Of a stretch of 64,000 nucleotides of DNA, positions 10,401-18,066 are shown piece after piece. Position 1 is the first letter of the stretch. Every line of letters begins with the position of its first letter. The stretch comes from Limnospira fusiformis SAG 85.79. Lineage in GTDB: Bacteria > Cyanobacteriota > Cyanobacteriia > Cyanobacteriales > Microcoleaceae. Below the pieces are notes generated by a model, which was not told the DNA's origin, searched no databases, and worked only from the letters and a program-made list of their open reading frames with translations. Made by a program: the position numbers and the translations under genes. The DNA is taken from contig NZ_CP051185.1 of NCBI RefSeq assembly GCF_012516315.1, positions 5,771,363 to 5,835,362 on the forward strand, in the 5' to 3' direction.

Positions 10401-11111
10401 CCCACAGCGACGATAGAACCCCAAAGCCTCCTGAAGCTGGTCTCGTCCCTGGCACAATTTCCCCAGATAAAAATAGGCTTCCCCCTGGTCAGGTTGCAAC
10501 TCCAGAGTCCGCCGCAAACAACCCTCCGCCCGGTCGAGGTCTGTTCCCCCCTCCACCAAAGCCACGCCCAAAGCCAACTGCAATTGGGGGTCATCACCCT
10601 GAAAATCCACCGCACGCTGCAAATAACCCGCAGCCTCCTGAAATCGTCGGTGGCGGCGCAACAGGTAGCCCAACTGTAAGTTAAATTCTGCCACCCCCGG
10701 CTTCAAAGCTACCGCTTTCCGATAGGCTTCCATAGCGGGTTCCCAATGCTGTTGGTGAACCAAAGCTTGACCCAAGGGCAAATAAAACTTATAATAATCT
10801 GGCTTTAATTCCAGGCCCTGATTTAATACTTCTATAGCCTCATCCCAACGTTCGGACTTGACCAAAGCGACACCGAGGCGATAGTAGCAGAGATAATTGG
10901 AACCGAGAGAAATAGCTTGTCGATATGCGGACACAGCCCCTTCCCAGTCCTCCAACTGAGTGAGAGCCTCTCCCAAATAGTAGTGATGCCAGGAGAGGTC
11001 TGGCGTTAACTCAATACCCCGGCGATACTCAGCTACGGCTTCTTGAATTTTCCCTTGTTGGAGGAGTTTATTGGCGATTTCGAGGCTAGAGTTATCGACA
11101 GTGCTGGTCAT
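4497..11111 (-). CDS. 2204-residue TPR-LamG-GT4-GT2-GT2-TPR-GT4 fusion
   Basis: One uninterrupted frame encodes a modular polysaccharide-assembly protein. In order: about eleven TPR-like repeats (1-380); a LamG/concanavalin-like domain (395-585, with LTVEFWLYLRDWPDNWTDII and WVHVACVRKVGEYGRIYFNG); a GT4-type glycosyltransferase (598-990, VGVCGWELSHNAAGRAY to the nucleotide-sugar-binding half); a GT2 domain (1020-1280, VSIIVLSWNGAGLL, later LEDIDFCLRLG); a second GT2 domain (1340-1570, ISVIIPTWNRGSIILRA, AYLDSDNYW); a second TPR block (1627-1767); and a terminal GT4 domain (1793-2204, PNAVNLKEFYP, FTGRVPFSQMLDYYSVCDLC). The first and last parts are GC-richer than the middle GT2/TPR part, suggesting assembly by fusion. 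It is the first gene of the minus-strand cluster. No membrane segment is evident, so it is probably cytosolic or membrane-associated. Confidence 0.85.
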   Translation of the reverse strand: MTSTVDNSSLEIANKLLQQGKIQEAVAEYRRGIELTPDLSWHHYYLGEALTQLEDWEGAVSAYRQAISLGSNYLCYYRLGVALVKSERWDEAIEVLNQGLELKPDYYKFYLPLGQALVHQQHWEPAMEAYRKAVALKPGVAEFNLQLGYLLRRHRRFQEAAGYLQRAVDFQGDDPQLQLALGVALVEGGTDLDRAEGCLRRTLELQPDQGEAYFYLGKLCQGRDQLQEALGFYRRCGELSPGVDSALAVAAVLEKLGRWTDAVDQYRQVVLEFGECGPASLGLGRALAELERPVEAVVEWRRAVKLGVEAPEVHRLLAETLVELGRWSEVVEHWKWLLERYPGAVDWRRRLALALMGLGRWTEAAAQWGEYWRVAPGSGRGRVVDFRPQKKTHGEIDHSQELSITGDLTVEFWLYLRDWPDNWTDIISKYVNDEQNEFCFRLKDETVGQWYYGNGETGKVTWDVKWFPEKEIKLNEWVHVACVRKVGEYGRIYFNGVLRREKDWSRESEAVGTEAPVRLMGSPQWQRFQDGKLSEVRLWNRARSGDEIREGMCEGLTGEEPGLVGLWHGDESDEGVLVDAVGHHHGRLVMAADAGKERPRVGVCGWELSHNAAGRAYTLAQLYGGFAEVELIGCLFPKYGGQVWEPIRGGEIRCHTIRVEDEGRFIEQALGLVLAHPYEVVHLSKPRMPNIIFGLLYKLVWGARVIVDIDDEELIFVRASEPVDLRELLESGEGLPKWKHLQGKEWTRIAVGLVREFDGVTVSNRALQERYGGVVIRHARDEGRFVPSADLKRGSRERFGIAQDKKVVLFFGTPRKHKGLVTTARALASLGRKDVVFAIIGDFEDGKLKEELQGIPGVDYVFVGNQPFESIPDVVAVGDICVLLQDADFRVSQFQIPAKLSDALGMGLVVLLSETAAVADVIESGAVVPVAEGDLPAVLDRVLSDEAECNKFRVRGRELLAAEFGFGVNGSRLAEVMDEVRSGVGVLSDELNLLLAGFPAVGWVWQHWGEGVLETRRLRPVGQGVSIIVLSWNGAGLLRRLLSSFFATNTYFPVEFIIIDHGSEDNTAEVVRQQAIKGDVRYINRGANFSFSNSCNYGAGLAKYPYLLFLNNDIVFSSDVLPLAVSRLDDATIGAVGVRLDDEPSSLPKGKEPGVHHTGIEFVWNEKRGYFQPEQIRHGSLKDYLANATAEGDFFPAVTGAFLLCRKGDLERVGGFSLDYDYGLEDIDFCLRLGRDLQKKCYCINQVSLQHQEGATRQKGNQPQRREVRENNHQVFKLNWSHDTKILVTNQRIIVSPILSQKKFDTVNSFEDILHSTKPLLPAWINDNVRKQAQTIVEQAKPDISVIIPTWNRGSIILRAIKSAFQQTIQPFEVIVIDDGSTDNTITLLQKYFATEILQKKLRIIQSNHQGVSKARNIGLQNAKGNLIAYLDSDNYWHQDHLLYTTAALYKQNATSVYSATNVKNITKSYYKVLCKKYDREQMLRSNFIDLNSFIHRIEMYKLHGGFDETLTRLVDWELIIRYTADGRCVLVPLVTVEYFLEEKSLNNITFSEPLDKNVNRVFLKHSKEYIERGILTQAEIERKEANEANDVQENGHRGRVDIDKQSVLWREKQDFSPGEISELFNPLYHWYLKIDKNPDNYWLYWRLGNALFHQNLLDHGLVFYKLGLKINPNNYELNLQIGKVLLLQNKFDRALVYLTKAQELQPMSFEVNLNLALALEKLNRLDEAVLCYQKAFIISPGNYFVIKQLAGIWESQGKHQEAIELYRQVLERGYGNPGNDSRSDIDSVGTGFNKTVLFALHLSLPYEGTGYAVRSQHILKSLRGHGLNVLAATRWGYPKNLPEHRSRSIPAWDELEGVRYFRLGISESDSSSDNRNYNWIEKYAEGLVELAASHKAMVIHGCSTFVNGVAAVLAARRLGVKSVYEIRGLWHLSRVAREPEFRNSYEYAYQQMMEENAARQADAVVVISEVLKERVMSWGVSSDKITVVPNAVNLKEFYPREADSDLQEQFGLAGKFVIGFLGSLNGYEGVDVLIEAVKGLVEQGYEMTLMVVGGGLALKDLQALGLSGSGKENIIFTGRVPFSQMLDYYSVCDLCVFPRRNDDVCRYVPPLKVLEPMAMAKPVIVSNLPPLVEMVENEKTGLVCRCGDVDSLREQILRVYRDEGLRRVLGREARSWVERYRSWDEVSQRYLGVYESLFAVRSR

Positions 11112-11218
11112 AGGGGGACACGAAATTAATTACCAAACCATCTGCGATTATATCATAGGGTTTGGCGATTGGCAAGAAATTTACAGATGATTTTAGGCGA
11201 GGTTTGGGAAGGCGATCG

Positions 11219-13084
11219 CTTGTTTCTGGAAACGGGGTTTTGTCAAAAAAACGGGGGCGGGTTTATATAGCTGCTGGTGAAGAAGAATATAGGCTGTTGA
11301 ACCCGCCCCTACAGGAATATGTGACCCCTGGGTGGTTGGGAAAGGCGATCGCTTGTTTCGCGGGGTTTTGTCAAAAAACGGGGGCGGGTTTATATAGCTG
11401 CTGGTGAAGAAGAATATAGGCTGTTGAACCCGCCCCTACAGGAATATGTGACCCCTGGGTGGTTGGGAAAGGCGATCGCTTGTTTCGCGGGGTTTTGTCA
11501 AAAAACGGGGGCGGGTTTATATAGCTGCTGGTGAAGAAGAATATAGGCTGTTGAACCCGCCCCTACAGGAATATGTGACCCCTGGGTGGTTGGGGAAAGC
11601 GATCGCTTGTTTCGCGGGGTTTTTTCAAAAAACGGGGGCGGGTTTATATAGCTGCTGGTGAAGAAGAATATAGGCTGTTGAACCCGCCCCTACAGGAATA
11701 TGTGACCCCTGGGTGGTTGGGAAAGCGATCGCTTGTTTCTGGAAACTTCGAGAAACGGGGTTTTTTCAAAAAACGGGGGCGGGTTTATATAGCTGCTGGT
11801 GAAGAAGAATATAGGCTGTTGAACCCGCCCCTACAGGAATATGTGACCCCTGGGTGGTTGGGAAAGGCGATCGCTTGTTTCGCGGGGTTTTGTCAAAAAA
11901 CGGGGGCGGGTTTATATAGCTGCTGGTGAAGAAGAATATAGGCTGTTGAACCCGCCCCTACAGGAATATGTGACCCCTGGGTGGTTGGGAAAAGCGATCG
12001 CTTGTTTCTGGAAACTTCGAGAAACCCGGTTTTGTCAAAAAACGGGGGCGGGTTTATATAGCTGCTGGTGAAGAAGAATATAGGCTGTTGAACCCGCCCC
12101 TACAGGAATATGTGACCCCTGGGTGGTTGGGAAAAGCGATCGCTTGTTTCTGGAAACTTCGAGAAACCCGGTTTTTTCAAAAAACGGGGGCGGGTTTATA
12201 TAGCTGCTGGTGAAGAATAATATAGGCTGTTGAACCCGCCCCTACAGGAATATGTGACCCCTGGGTGGTTGGGAAAAGCGATCGCTTGTTTCGCGGGGTT
12301 TTGTCAAAAAACGGGGGCGGGTTTATATAGCTGCTGGTGAAGAAGAATATAGGCTGTTGAACCCGCCCCTACAGGAATATGTGACCCCTGGGTGGTTGGG
12401 GAAAGCGATCGCTTGTTTCCAGAAACCCGGTTTTTTCAAAAAACGGGGGCGGGTTTATATAGCTGCTGGTGAAGAAGAATATAGGCTGTTGAACCCGCCC
12501 CTACAGGAATATGTGACCCCTGGGTGGTTGGGAAAAGCGATCGCTTGTTTCTGGAAACTTCGAGAAACCCGGTTTTTTCAAAAAACGGGGGCGGGTTTAT
12601 ATAGCTGCTGGTGAAGAATAATATAGGCTGTTGAACCCGCCCCTACAGGAATATGTGACCCCTGGGTGGTTGGGGAAAGCGATCGCTTGTTTCGCGGGGT
12701 TTTGTCAAAAAACGGGGGCGGGTTTATATAGCTGCTGGTGAAGAAGAATATAGGCTGTTGAACCCGCCCCTACAGGAATATGTGACCCCTGGGTGGTTGG
12801 GGAAAGCGATCGCTTGTTTCGCGGGGTTTTGTCAAAAAACGGGGGCGGGTTTATATAGCTGCTGGTGAAGAAGAATATAGGCTGTTGAACCCGCCCCTAC
12901 AGGAATATGTGACCCCTGGGTGGTTGGGGAAAGCGATCGCTTGTTTCGCGGGGTTTTGTCAAAAAACGGGGGCGGGTTTATATAGCTGCTGGTGAAGAAG
13001 AATATAGGCTGTTGAACCCGCCCCTACAGGAATATGTGACCCCTGGGTGGTTGGGAAAGCGATCGCTTGTTTCTGGAAACTTCG
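11219..13084. repeat. Tandem array of 14 hairpin-forming 127-142 bp units
   Basis: The same unit recurs with the marker GTTTATATAG at 11261, 11388, 11515, 11642, 11783, 11910, 12052, 12194, 12321, 12453, 12595, 12722, 12849 and 12976. Each unit has a pair of inverted arms, GGGGGCGGGTT and AACCCGCCCCT, about 50 bp apart, followed by a segment ending in a HIP1 octamer. Spacing is 127 bp for the short form, 132 bp once, and 141-142 bp when a CTGGAAACTTCGAGAAAC-type insert is present. The insert is half of the palindrome found in the downstream gene array. Short frames across the array only restate the repeat and are not genes. It fills the gap between the giant glycosyltransferase gene and the duplicated nuclease unit. 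Confidence 0.92.
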
Positions 13085-13339
13085 AGAAACCCGGTTTTTT
13101 CAAAAAACCGGGTTTCTTAAATTCTGGCGCAGCCGACAATGGTTGTTTGGGGAAGGCGATCGCCATTATGGTCAATTGACGGGTAGATTATGAGTAGGGT
13201 AATTTTGTCAAGTACGGATAACCGAATGCTTTATTCCGGGAAACCGATATAAGTGTCGGGTAGAGTGGGGAAGTGGAGGTGGTTGCGATCGGGTTAGATA
13301 GTTGATTATAATTATGGGAGCCGGGATTGTTGGGTTAAT

Positions 13340-13837
13340 ATGAACTATTCCTCTGCATTAGCTGTAATTCAAGAAAAATACCCCCATGTGGCAGTGATTG
13401 AGGTGTGGGCAAATGTCCTGTTTTTACGAATGAGTAAGGGGCGTTGTGTTTTCTACCCGAAAAAGGGGACGATTTGGGCGCACCTGGAAACGGGAACTTG
13501 GGTATTAGCCGCAGATAATCAAGTGGCGGCGAGAAAGTTATATAAACAAATGGCAATTAAACTGCATCCTGATAAGCAGTCGGGGAGTCATGAGAAGTTT
13601 ATTAAGCTGACCAATGGGTACGAAAATTATGAAGCAATTAGAATTAGATTTGGGGCTGAATTTGACGACGACTACCCCGAAGACCCCAAATACTCCAAAT
13701 ACCACTACTACACCGCCAGACAATACAACGAGTGGTTCAGAGAAACCTACAGCAGTTATCAAGCCTGGGTCAAAAGACGCAAGGAACAAGACGAGTATGC
13801 CAGACGACAAGTGGAAAAGTGGGGGTGTCCTTTTTGA
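13340..13837 (+). CDS. J-domain-like protein
   Basis: A 165-residue protein whose centre resembles a J domain: YKQMAIKLHPDKQSGSHEKF, with the HPD tripeptide at residues 76-78, followed by IKLTNGYENYEAI, which fits helix III. J domains normally recruit and stimulate DnaK-type chaperones. The first 60 residues (hydrophobic/aromatic, with a LETGTWVLA stretch) match no family I recognise. The C-terminus is charged and rich in Tyr and Arg. The last 41 bases overlap the start of the downstream nuclease-like gene, so the two are probably translationally coupled. The same gene is repeated 1753 bp downstream in frameshifted form. Family assignment rests on the HPD helix-loop pattern only. Confidence 0.6.
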   Translation: MNYSSALAVIQEKYPHVAVIEVWANVLFLRMSKGRCVFYPKKGTIWAHLETGTWVLAADNQVAARKLYKQMAIKLHPDKQSGSHEKFIKLTNGYENYEAIRIRFGAEFDDDYPEDPKYSKYHYYTARQYNEWFRETYSSYQAWVKRRKEQDEYARRQVEKWGCPF

Positions 13838-14378
13838 TGAAACCAGTCGCCGGGTGTTGGCTAGAAGACCTCGGTTTGAGAAGGATTATCAAAAGGATTT
13901 GACGTTTTATCTGGCTAAGGCTTGCGAATATTTGCCCTGGCGTTTTTATGTGGAGTTCGAGGTGAATTGTCGGGGAAAGCAGCGTTTTATTGACCTGGTG
14001 TTGAAAACCCCAAGCCCTCAACATATTTTGATGGAGTTGAAAAAAGGGACGATAACTATTGATATTATTAATGAGGTTTTGGAGAGGGACTATTTGCAGG
14101 GGTATAAGCAACGCACGAAGAATGGTAAATATCCGATACTTTATATCATTGGTTATCAATTTGAACCGGAGGCTGAAGATTACGCAGATAGGCTGAACGA
14201 GGAATGGAATTGGCAGTTGAAAAGGTATAAATATAAGCCTCAAGTTATGGTGAGGAATTATGCACAATTAATGGGTTTTTTGGACTCTCGGTTAACTCAA
14301 ACTGATATCGGTGGTTTTGAGTTAGACCGGGTGAGGCGGGATGTTCCTTTGTTGTATGAGTTGCCCATGGGGGACTGA
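13797..14378 (+). CDS. PD-(D/E)XK nuclease-like protein (RecB/NucS-type fold)
   Basis: From the ATG at 13797 the product is 193 residues. An in-frame extension to 13614 exists but only re-reads the upstream gene in another frame (Thr/Pro-rich, low complexity), so I reject it. The core has the classic nuclease spacing: acidic residues in YVEFEV (about 53 and 55), Asp66 in RFIDLVL, and Glu80-x-Lys82 in ILMELKKG, followed by a helix IIDINEVLERDYLQGY-like region containing residues typical of the helix after the active site. This matches the fold used by RecB-like, NucS-like and many restriction or defence nucleases. The substrate is unknown. It overlaps the J-domain-like gene by 41 bp, suggesting a coupled pair. 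Confidence 0.7.
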   Translation: MPDDKWKSGGVLFDETSRRVLARRPRFEKDYQKDLTFYLAKACEYLPWRFYVEFEVNCRGKQRFIDLVLKTPSPQHILMELKKGTITIDIINEVLERDYLQGYKQRTKNGKYPILYIIGYQFEPEAEDYADRLNEEWNWQLKRYKYKPQVMVRNYAQLMGFLDSRLTQTDIGGFELDRVRRDVPLLYELPMGD

Positions 14379-15092
14379 TTACCACAAAAAGTGATATTTG
14401 TCAAGAACAAATAAGCGATCGCTTTATTCCGGCAAACCGAATCTGCGGCGATACGTCGCCCGACGACGCGGGCGATACGTGGCACTCCGACTGCGCGATC
14501 GCTTGTTTCGCGGGGTTTTGTCAAAAAACGGGGGCGGGTTTATATAGCTGCTGGTGAAGAAGAATATAGGCTGTTGAACCCGCCCCTACAGGAATATGTG
14601 ACCCCTGGGTGGTTGGGAAAAGCGATCGCTTGTTTCTGGAAACTTCGAGAAACCCGGTTTTTTCAAAAAACCGGGTTTCTTAAATTCTGGCGCAGCCGAC
14701 AATGGTTGTTTGGGGAAAGTAGGGCAGGTTTATATAGCTGCTGGTGAAGAAGAATATAGGCTGTTGAACCCGCCCCTACAGGAATATGTGACCCCTGGGT
14801 GGTTGGGAAAAGCGATCGCTTGTTTCTGGAAACTTCGAGAAACCCGGTTTTTTCAAAAAACCGGGTTTCTTAAATTCTGGCGCAGCCGACAATGGTTGTT
14901 TGGGGAAGGCGATCGCCATTATGGTCAATTGACGGGTAGATTATGGTTAGGGCAATTTTGTCAAGTACGGATAACCGAATGCTTTATTCCGGGAAACCGA
15001 TATAAGTGTCGGGTAGAGTGGGGAAGTGGAGGTGGTTGCGATCGGGTTAGATAGTTGATTATAATTATGGGAGCCGGGATTGTTGGGTTAAT
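14379..15092. repeat. Inter-copy spacer with two hairpin repeats and two palindromes
   Basis: This gene-free stretch holds two units of the GTTTATATAG repeat (14538 and 14728), two perfect AGAAACCCGGTTTTTT palindromes (14648-14680 and 14838-14870), several HIP1 octamers, and a short GC-rich inverted segment around 14445-14500. After 14877 it is the leader of the second duplicated unit. I see no gene. Confidence 0.85.
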
Positions 15093-15589
15093 ATGAACTA
15101 TTCCTCTGCATTAGCTGTAATTCAAGAAAAATACCCCCATGTGGCAGTGATTGAGGTGTGGGCAAATGTCCTGTTTTTACGAATGAGTAAGGGGCGTTGT
15201 GTTTTCTACCCGAAAAAGGGGACGATTTGGGCGCACCTGGAAACGGGAACTTGGGTATTAGCCGCAGATAATCAAGTGGCATGAGAAAGTTATATAAACA
15301 AATGGCAATTAAACTGCATCCTGATAAGCAGTCGGGGAGTCATGAGAAGTTTATTAAGCTGACCAATGGGTACGAAAATTATGAAGCAATTAGAATTAGA
15401 TTTGGGGCTGAATTTGACGACGACTACCCCGAAGACCCCAAATACTCCAAATACCACTACTACACCGCCAGACAATACAACGAGTGGTTCAGAGAAACCT
15501 ACAGCAGTTATCAAGCCTGGGTCAAAAGACGCAAGGAACAAGACGAGTATGCCAGACGACAAGTGGAAAAGTGGGGGTGTCCTTTTTGA
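15093..15589 (+). pseudogene. Frameshifted second copy of the J-domain-like gene
   Basis: This is the duplicate of the gene at 13340. In the intact copy the sequence around 13525 reads GTGGCGGCGAGAAAG; here it reads GTGGCATGAGAAAG around 15278, one base shorter. The change ends the frame at 15284 after 63 residues, just before the HPD region. A new ATG created at the same place (15281) restarts the original frame and runs to 15589, so a 102-residue product carrying only the HPD segment and C-terminus could still be made. Everything else matches the first copy. Confidence 0.85.
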
Positions 15590-16130
15590 TGAAACCAGTC
15601 GCCGGGTGTTGGCTAGAAGACCTCGGTTTGAGAAGGATTATCAAAAGGATTTGACGTTTTATCTGGCTAAGGCTTGCGAATATTTGCCCTGGCGTTTTTA
15701 TGTGGAGTTCGAGGTGAATTGTCGGGGAAAGCAGCGTTTTATTGACCTGGTGTTGAAAACCCCAAGCCCTCAACATATTTTGATGGAGTTGAAAAAAGGG
15801 ACGATAACTATTGATATTATTAATGAGGTTTTGGAGAGGGACTATTTGCAGGGGTATAAGCAACGCACGAAGAATGGTAAATATCCGATACTTTATATCA
15901 TTGGTTATCAATTTGAACCGGAGGCTGAAGATTACGCAGATAGGCTGAACGAGGAATGGAATTGGCAGTTGAAAAGGTATAAATATAAGCCTCAAGTTAT
16001 GGTGAGGAATTATGCACAATTAATGGGTTTTTTGGACTCTCGGTTAACTCAAACTGATATCGGTGGTTTTGAGTTAGACCGGGTGAGGCGGGATGTTCCT
16101 TTGTTGTATGAGTTGCCCATGGGGGACTGA
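15549..16130 (+). CDS. PD-(D/E)XK nuclease-like protein, second copy
   Basis: Its 193-residue product appears identical to that of 13797-14378, with Asp66 and Glu80-x-Lys82 intact. It overlaps the restarted end of the broken J-domain-like copy by 41 bp, as in the first unit. Because the partner gene is frameshifted here, any translational coupling now depends on the internal restart at 15281. Identity of the two nuclease copies points to a recent duplication or ongoing gene conversion. Confidence 0.7.
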   Translation: MPDDKWKSGGVLFDETSRRVLARRPRFEKDYQKDLTFYLAKACEYLPWRFYVEFEVNCRGKQRFIDLVLKTPSPQHILMELKKGTITIDIINEVLERDYLQGYKQRTKNGKYPILYIIGYQFEPEAEDYADRLNEEWNWQLKRYKYKPQVMVRNYAQLMGFLDSRLTQTDIGGFELDRVRRDVPLLYELPMGD

Positions 16131-16789
16131 TTACCACAAAAAGTGATATTTGTCAAGAACAAATAAGCGATCGCTTTATTCCGGCAAACCGAATCTGCGG
16201 CGATACGTCGCCCGACGACGCGGGCGATACGTGGCACTCCGACTGCGCGATCGCTTGTTTCGCGGGGTTTTGTCAAAAAACGGGGGCGGGTTTATATAGC
16301 TGCTGGTGAAGAAGAATATAGGCTGTTGAACCCGCCCCTACAGGAATATGTGACCCCTGGGTGGTTGGGAAAAGCGATCGCTTGTTTCTGGAAACTTCGA
16401 GAAACCCGGTTTTTTCAAAAAACCGGGTTTCTTAAATTCTGGCGCAGCCGACAATGGTTGTTTGGGGAAAGTAGGGCAGGTTTATATAGCTGCTGGTGAA
16501 GAAGAATATAGGCTGTTGAACCCGCCCCTACAGGAATATGTGACCCCTGGGTGGTTGGGAAAAGCGATCGCTTGTTTCTGGAAACTTCGAGAAACCCGGT
16601 TTTTTCAAAAAACCGGGTTTCTTAAATTCTGGCGCAGCCGACAATGGTTGTTTGGGGAAGGCGATCGCCATTATGGTCAATTGACGGGTAGATTATGGTT
16701 AGGGCAATTTTGTCAAGTACGGATAACCGAATGCTTTATTCCGGGAAACCGATATAAGTGTCGGGTAGAGTGGGGAAGTGGAGGTGGTT
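16131..16789. repeat. Repeat-filled tail of the second duplicated unit
   Basis: It repeats 14379-15044 at an offset of 1752: GTTTATATAG units near 16290 and 16480, palindromes at 16400-16432 and 16590-16622, and from 16629 the start of a third duplicated unit that breaks off at about 16796. No gene is visible. Confidence 0.85.
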
Positions 16790-17086
16790 GCGATCGCCTT
16801 TAAGAGTTTGGGGGAAGCCGTGGGAGAGTTTTGGGAAGGCGTGGGAGAGTTTTGGGGAAGCCTTTGAGAGGGAAGGGGAAAGCGATCGCCTGGGAGAGGG
16901 AAGGGGAAAGCGATCGCCTGGGAGAGGGAAGGGGAAAGCGATCGCCTTTGAGAGGGAAGGGGAAAGCGATCGCCTGGGAGAGGGAAGGGGAAAGCGATCG
17001 CCTGGGAGAGGGAAGGGGAAAGCGATCGCCTGGGAGAGGGAAGGGGAAAGCGATCGCCTGGGAGAGGGAAGGGGAAAGCGATCGCT
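16790..17086. repeat. 28-bp tandem array built on HIP1 octamers
   Basis: GCGATCGC occurs at 16790 and then at 16882, 16910, 16938, 16966, 16994, 17022, 17050 and 17078, exactly 28 bp apart. The intervening 20 bp are purine-rich on the plus strand (GGGAGAGGGAAGGGGAAA core), with a CCTTTGAGAG variant in some units. The first 90 bases are a degenerate TTTGGGGAAGCC-type repeat. HIP1 is the cyanobacterial highly iterated palindrome, but regular spacing like this is unusual. There are no unique spacers, so it is not a CRISPR array. Confidence 0.9.
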
Positions 17087-17154
17087 ATTGTGGTGCGTCA
17101 ACCGAGAATATTCGGTTAGTATGAAAATTCCCCGGTTCTGACGCACCCTACAAT
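17087..17154. repeat. 68-bp inverted-repeat element
   Basis: The element starts ATTGTGGTGCGTCA and ends TGACGCACCCTACAAT, which are near-complementary ends, and encloses a small palindrome ACCGAGAATATTCGGT. The same element occurs at 20491-20558, 21677-21744 and 27033-27100, always directly after a HIP1 array and before the 3' end of a DUF2887 gene. It may be a miniature mobile element or an RNA hairpin. Lying just past the stop codon of the adjacent minus-strand gene, it could act as a transcript 3' structure. Confidence 0.8.
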
Positions 17155-17164
17155 GTGGGTTTTG

Positions 17165-17998
17165 TCAGTTGTCATCTGTCTGCAACCAGCGCACTAAATC
17201 CTCCATCCCCCCAAAATCTAACAAAGCCTCCGCCAACTCATCCCTTTGACCCGAGGTGAGAGATATAACCTGTTGCCGTTGCATATCCGACAACTCACCA
17301 CAGCGACGGGTTAACTGTCGTAACAGCATCTGGGTCTGTGCTTCTTCGCGACCCTTCTGCAACACATCCCGATAAAACCGGGTATCCTCAAGCTTAACCT
17401 GGGTAATATCCAACATTTCCCGTATCTCCTCCAAACTCAACTCTGGAAACTTACTCGCCATTATACTTTCTACCAAATCCAACCGTCGCTGAAATACCTC
17501 CTCACTCGCCTCCACATTCAACAAATTACGAGCGCTTTCTGGGGTTTCCGACTCCGGCAATACCAACAACCGCAACAACGCCAAATTCGGACTCAAATCC
17601 GACCTAGGAATCAGATCTTCGAGATAAAGCCTTTCCACCAAATTATCCAATAGCAGGCGATAGGGAGTCTCCACCCCAAACCCCTGACCGCGACTGGAGA
17701 AAATCAATAGCCCCCGCCAAGGTCGGCTCACCTCGTATTGTCTCAGATACATGAACACTTCCTGAAAAAAGCGACCATAGAATCCCTTATCAGCCTGCAT
17801 TTGTGCTTCCACGAACACCAAGGGCAAATCTGGGTCATCCCCCACGGGGGTAAATAAGCCATCAATGCGCTGTTCCTGTTCTTTGACCACCGGAGCGCTA
17901 TAATCAAATTGGCAGTCCGTGGGAATGCCGGGAACTAACTCAGCAATCAGTTCCGGCTGCCATAGAAAAATGCGATAAAATAGTTTGTCAGTTTTCAT
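17165..17998 (-). CDS. DUF2887 / Rpn-type nuclease-like protein, array copy 1
   Basis: A 277-residue member of the cyanobacterial DUF2887 family, related to Rpn recombination-promoting nucleases. The N-terminal domain begins MKTDKLFYRIF and holds a PD-(D/E)XK-like core: Asp46 in QRIDGLF and Glu64-Ala-Gln66 in LVFVEAQMQ, where the usual Lys is Gln. The middle has PWRGLLIFSSRGQG and a helical region PYRLLLDNLVERLYLEDL. The C-terminus is helical (FPELSLEEIREMLDIT, MLLRQLTRRCGELSD). An in-frame extension into the palindrome would add 29 residues; I prefer the ATG at 17998, shared by all copies. This copy has no RQEG repeats and is the last of the array. It alone has LTSG rather than LNSG and a mutated stop-site repeat. 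Confidence 0.82.
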   Translation of the reverse strand: MKTDKLFYRIFLWQPELIAELVPGIPTDCQFDYSAPVVKEQEQRIDGLFTPVGDDPDLPLVFVEAQMQADKGFYGRFFQEVFMYLRQYEVSRPWRGLLIFSSRGQGFGVETPYRLLLDNLVERLYLEDLIPRSDLSPNLALLRLLVLPESETPESARNLLNVEASEEVFQRRLDLVESIMASKFPELSLEEIREMLDITQVKLEDTRFYRDVLQKGREEAQTQMLLRQLTRRCGELSDMQRQQVISLTSGQRDELAEALLDFGGMEDLVRWLQTDDN

Positions 17999-18066
17999 CT
18001 TTTGAGACGGGGCTGGTACTGAGTTAAATTTGATTAAGGCTTTGATTAAGGCGCGCACCTGTTTCC

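Larger units (their letters stand above)
13124..16796. repeat. Tandem duplication of a 1752-bp block (two copies plus a partial third)
   Basis: Copy A runs 13124-14876, copy B 14877-16628 and a partial third copy 16629-16796. Offsets are 1753 bp before and 1752 bp after a small change near 13527/15280 that leaves copy B one base shorter. The two full copies are otherwise almost base-identical. Each holds a J-domain-like gene, an overlapping nuclease-like gene, and a tail with GGGCGGGTT-type repeats and palindromes. The third copy stops at 16796, where a HIP1 array takes over. The near identity points to a recent duplication. Confidence 0.93.

Noticed and set aside
8348..10679. Cys/Trp- or His/Pro-rich frames inside the giant glycosyltransferase gene
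   Set aside because: They are shadow frames over a well-supported coding region with strong domain matches.
11219..13100. CRISPR array
   Set aside because: The repeats are 127-142 bp and almost entirely identical, with no unique spacers and no cas genes nearby.
13614..13796. N-terminal extension of the nuclease-like protein (Thr/Pro-rich)
   Set aside because: It lies wholly inside the J-domain-like gene in another frame and is low complexity; the ATG at 13797 gives a normal small nuclease.
11162..15054. Several 60-115 residue proteins (YIAAGEEEYRLLNPP type)
   Set aside because: They are readings of the tandem repeat in one frame, end at repeat boundaries, and have no start-site support.
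16882..17085. CRISPR array from 28-bp periodicity
   Set aside because: The periodic units have no variable spacers; the whole unit is repeated and centred on HIP1.
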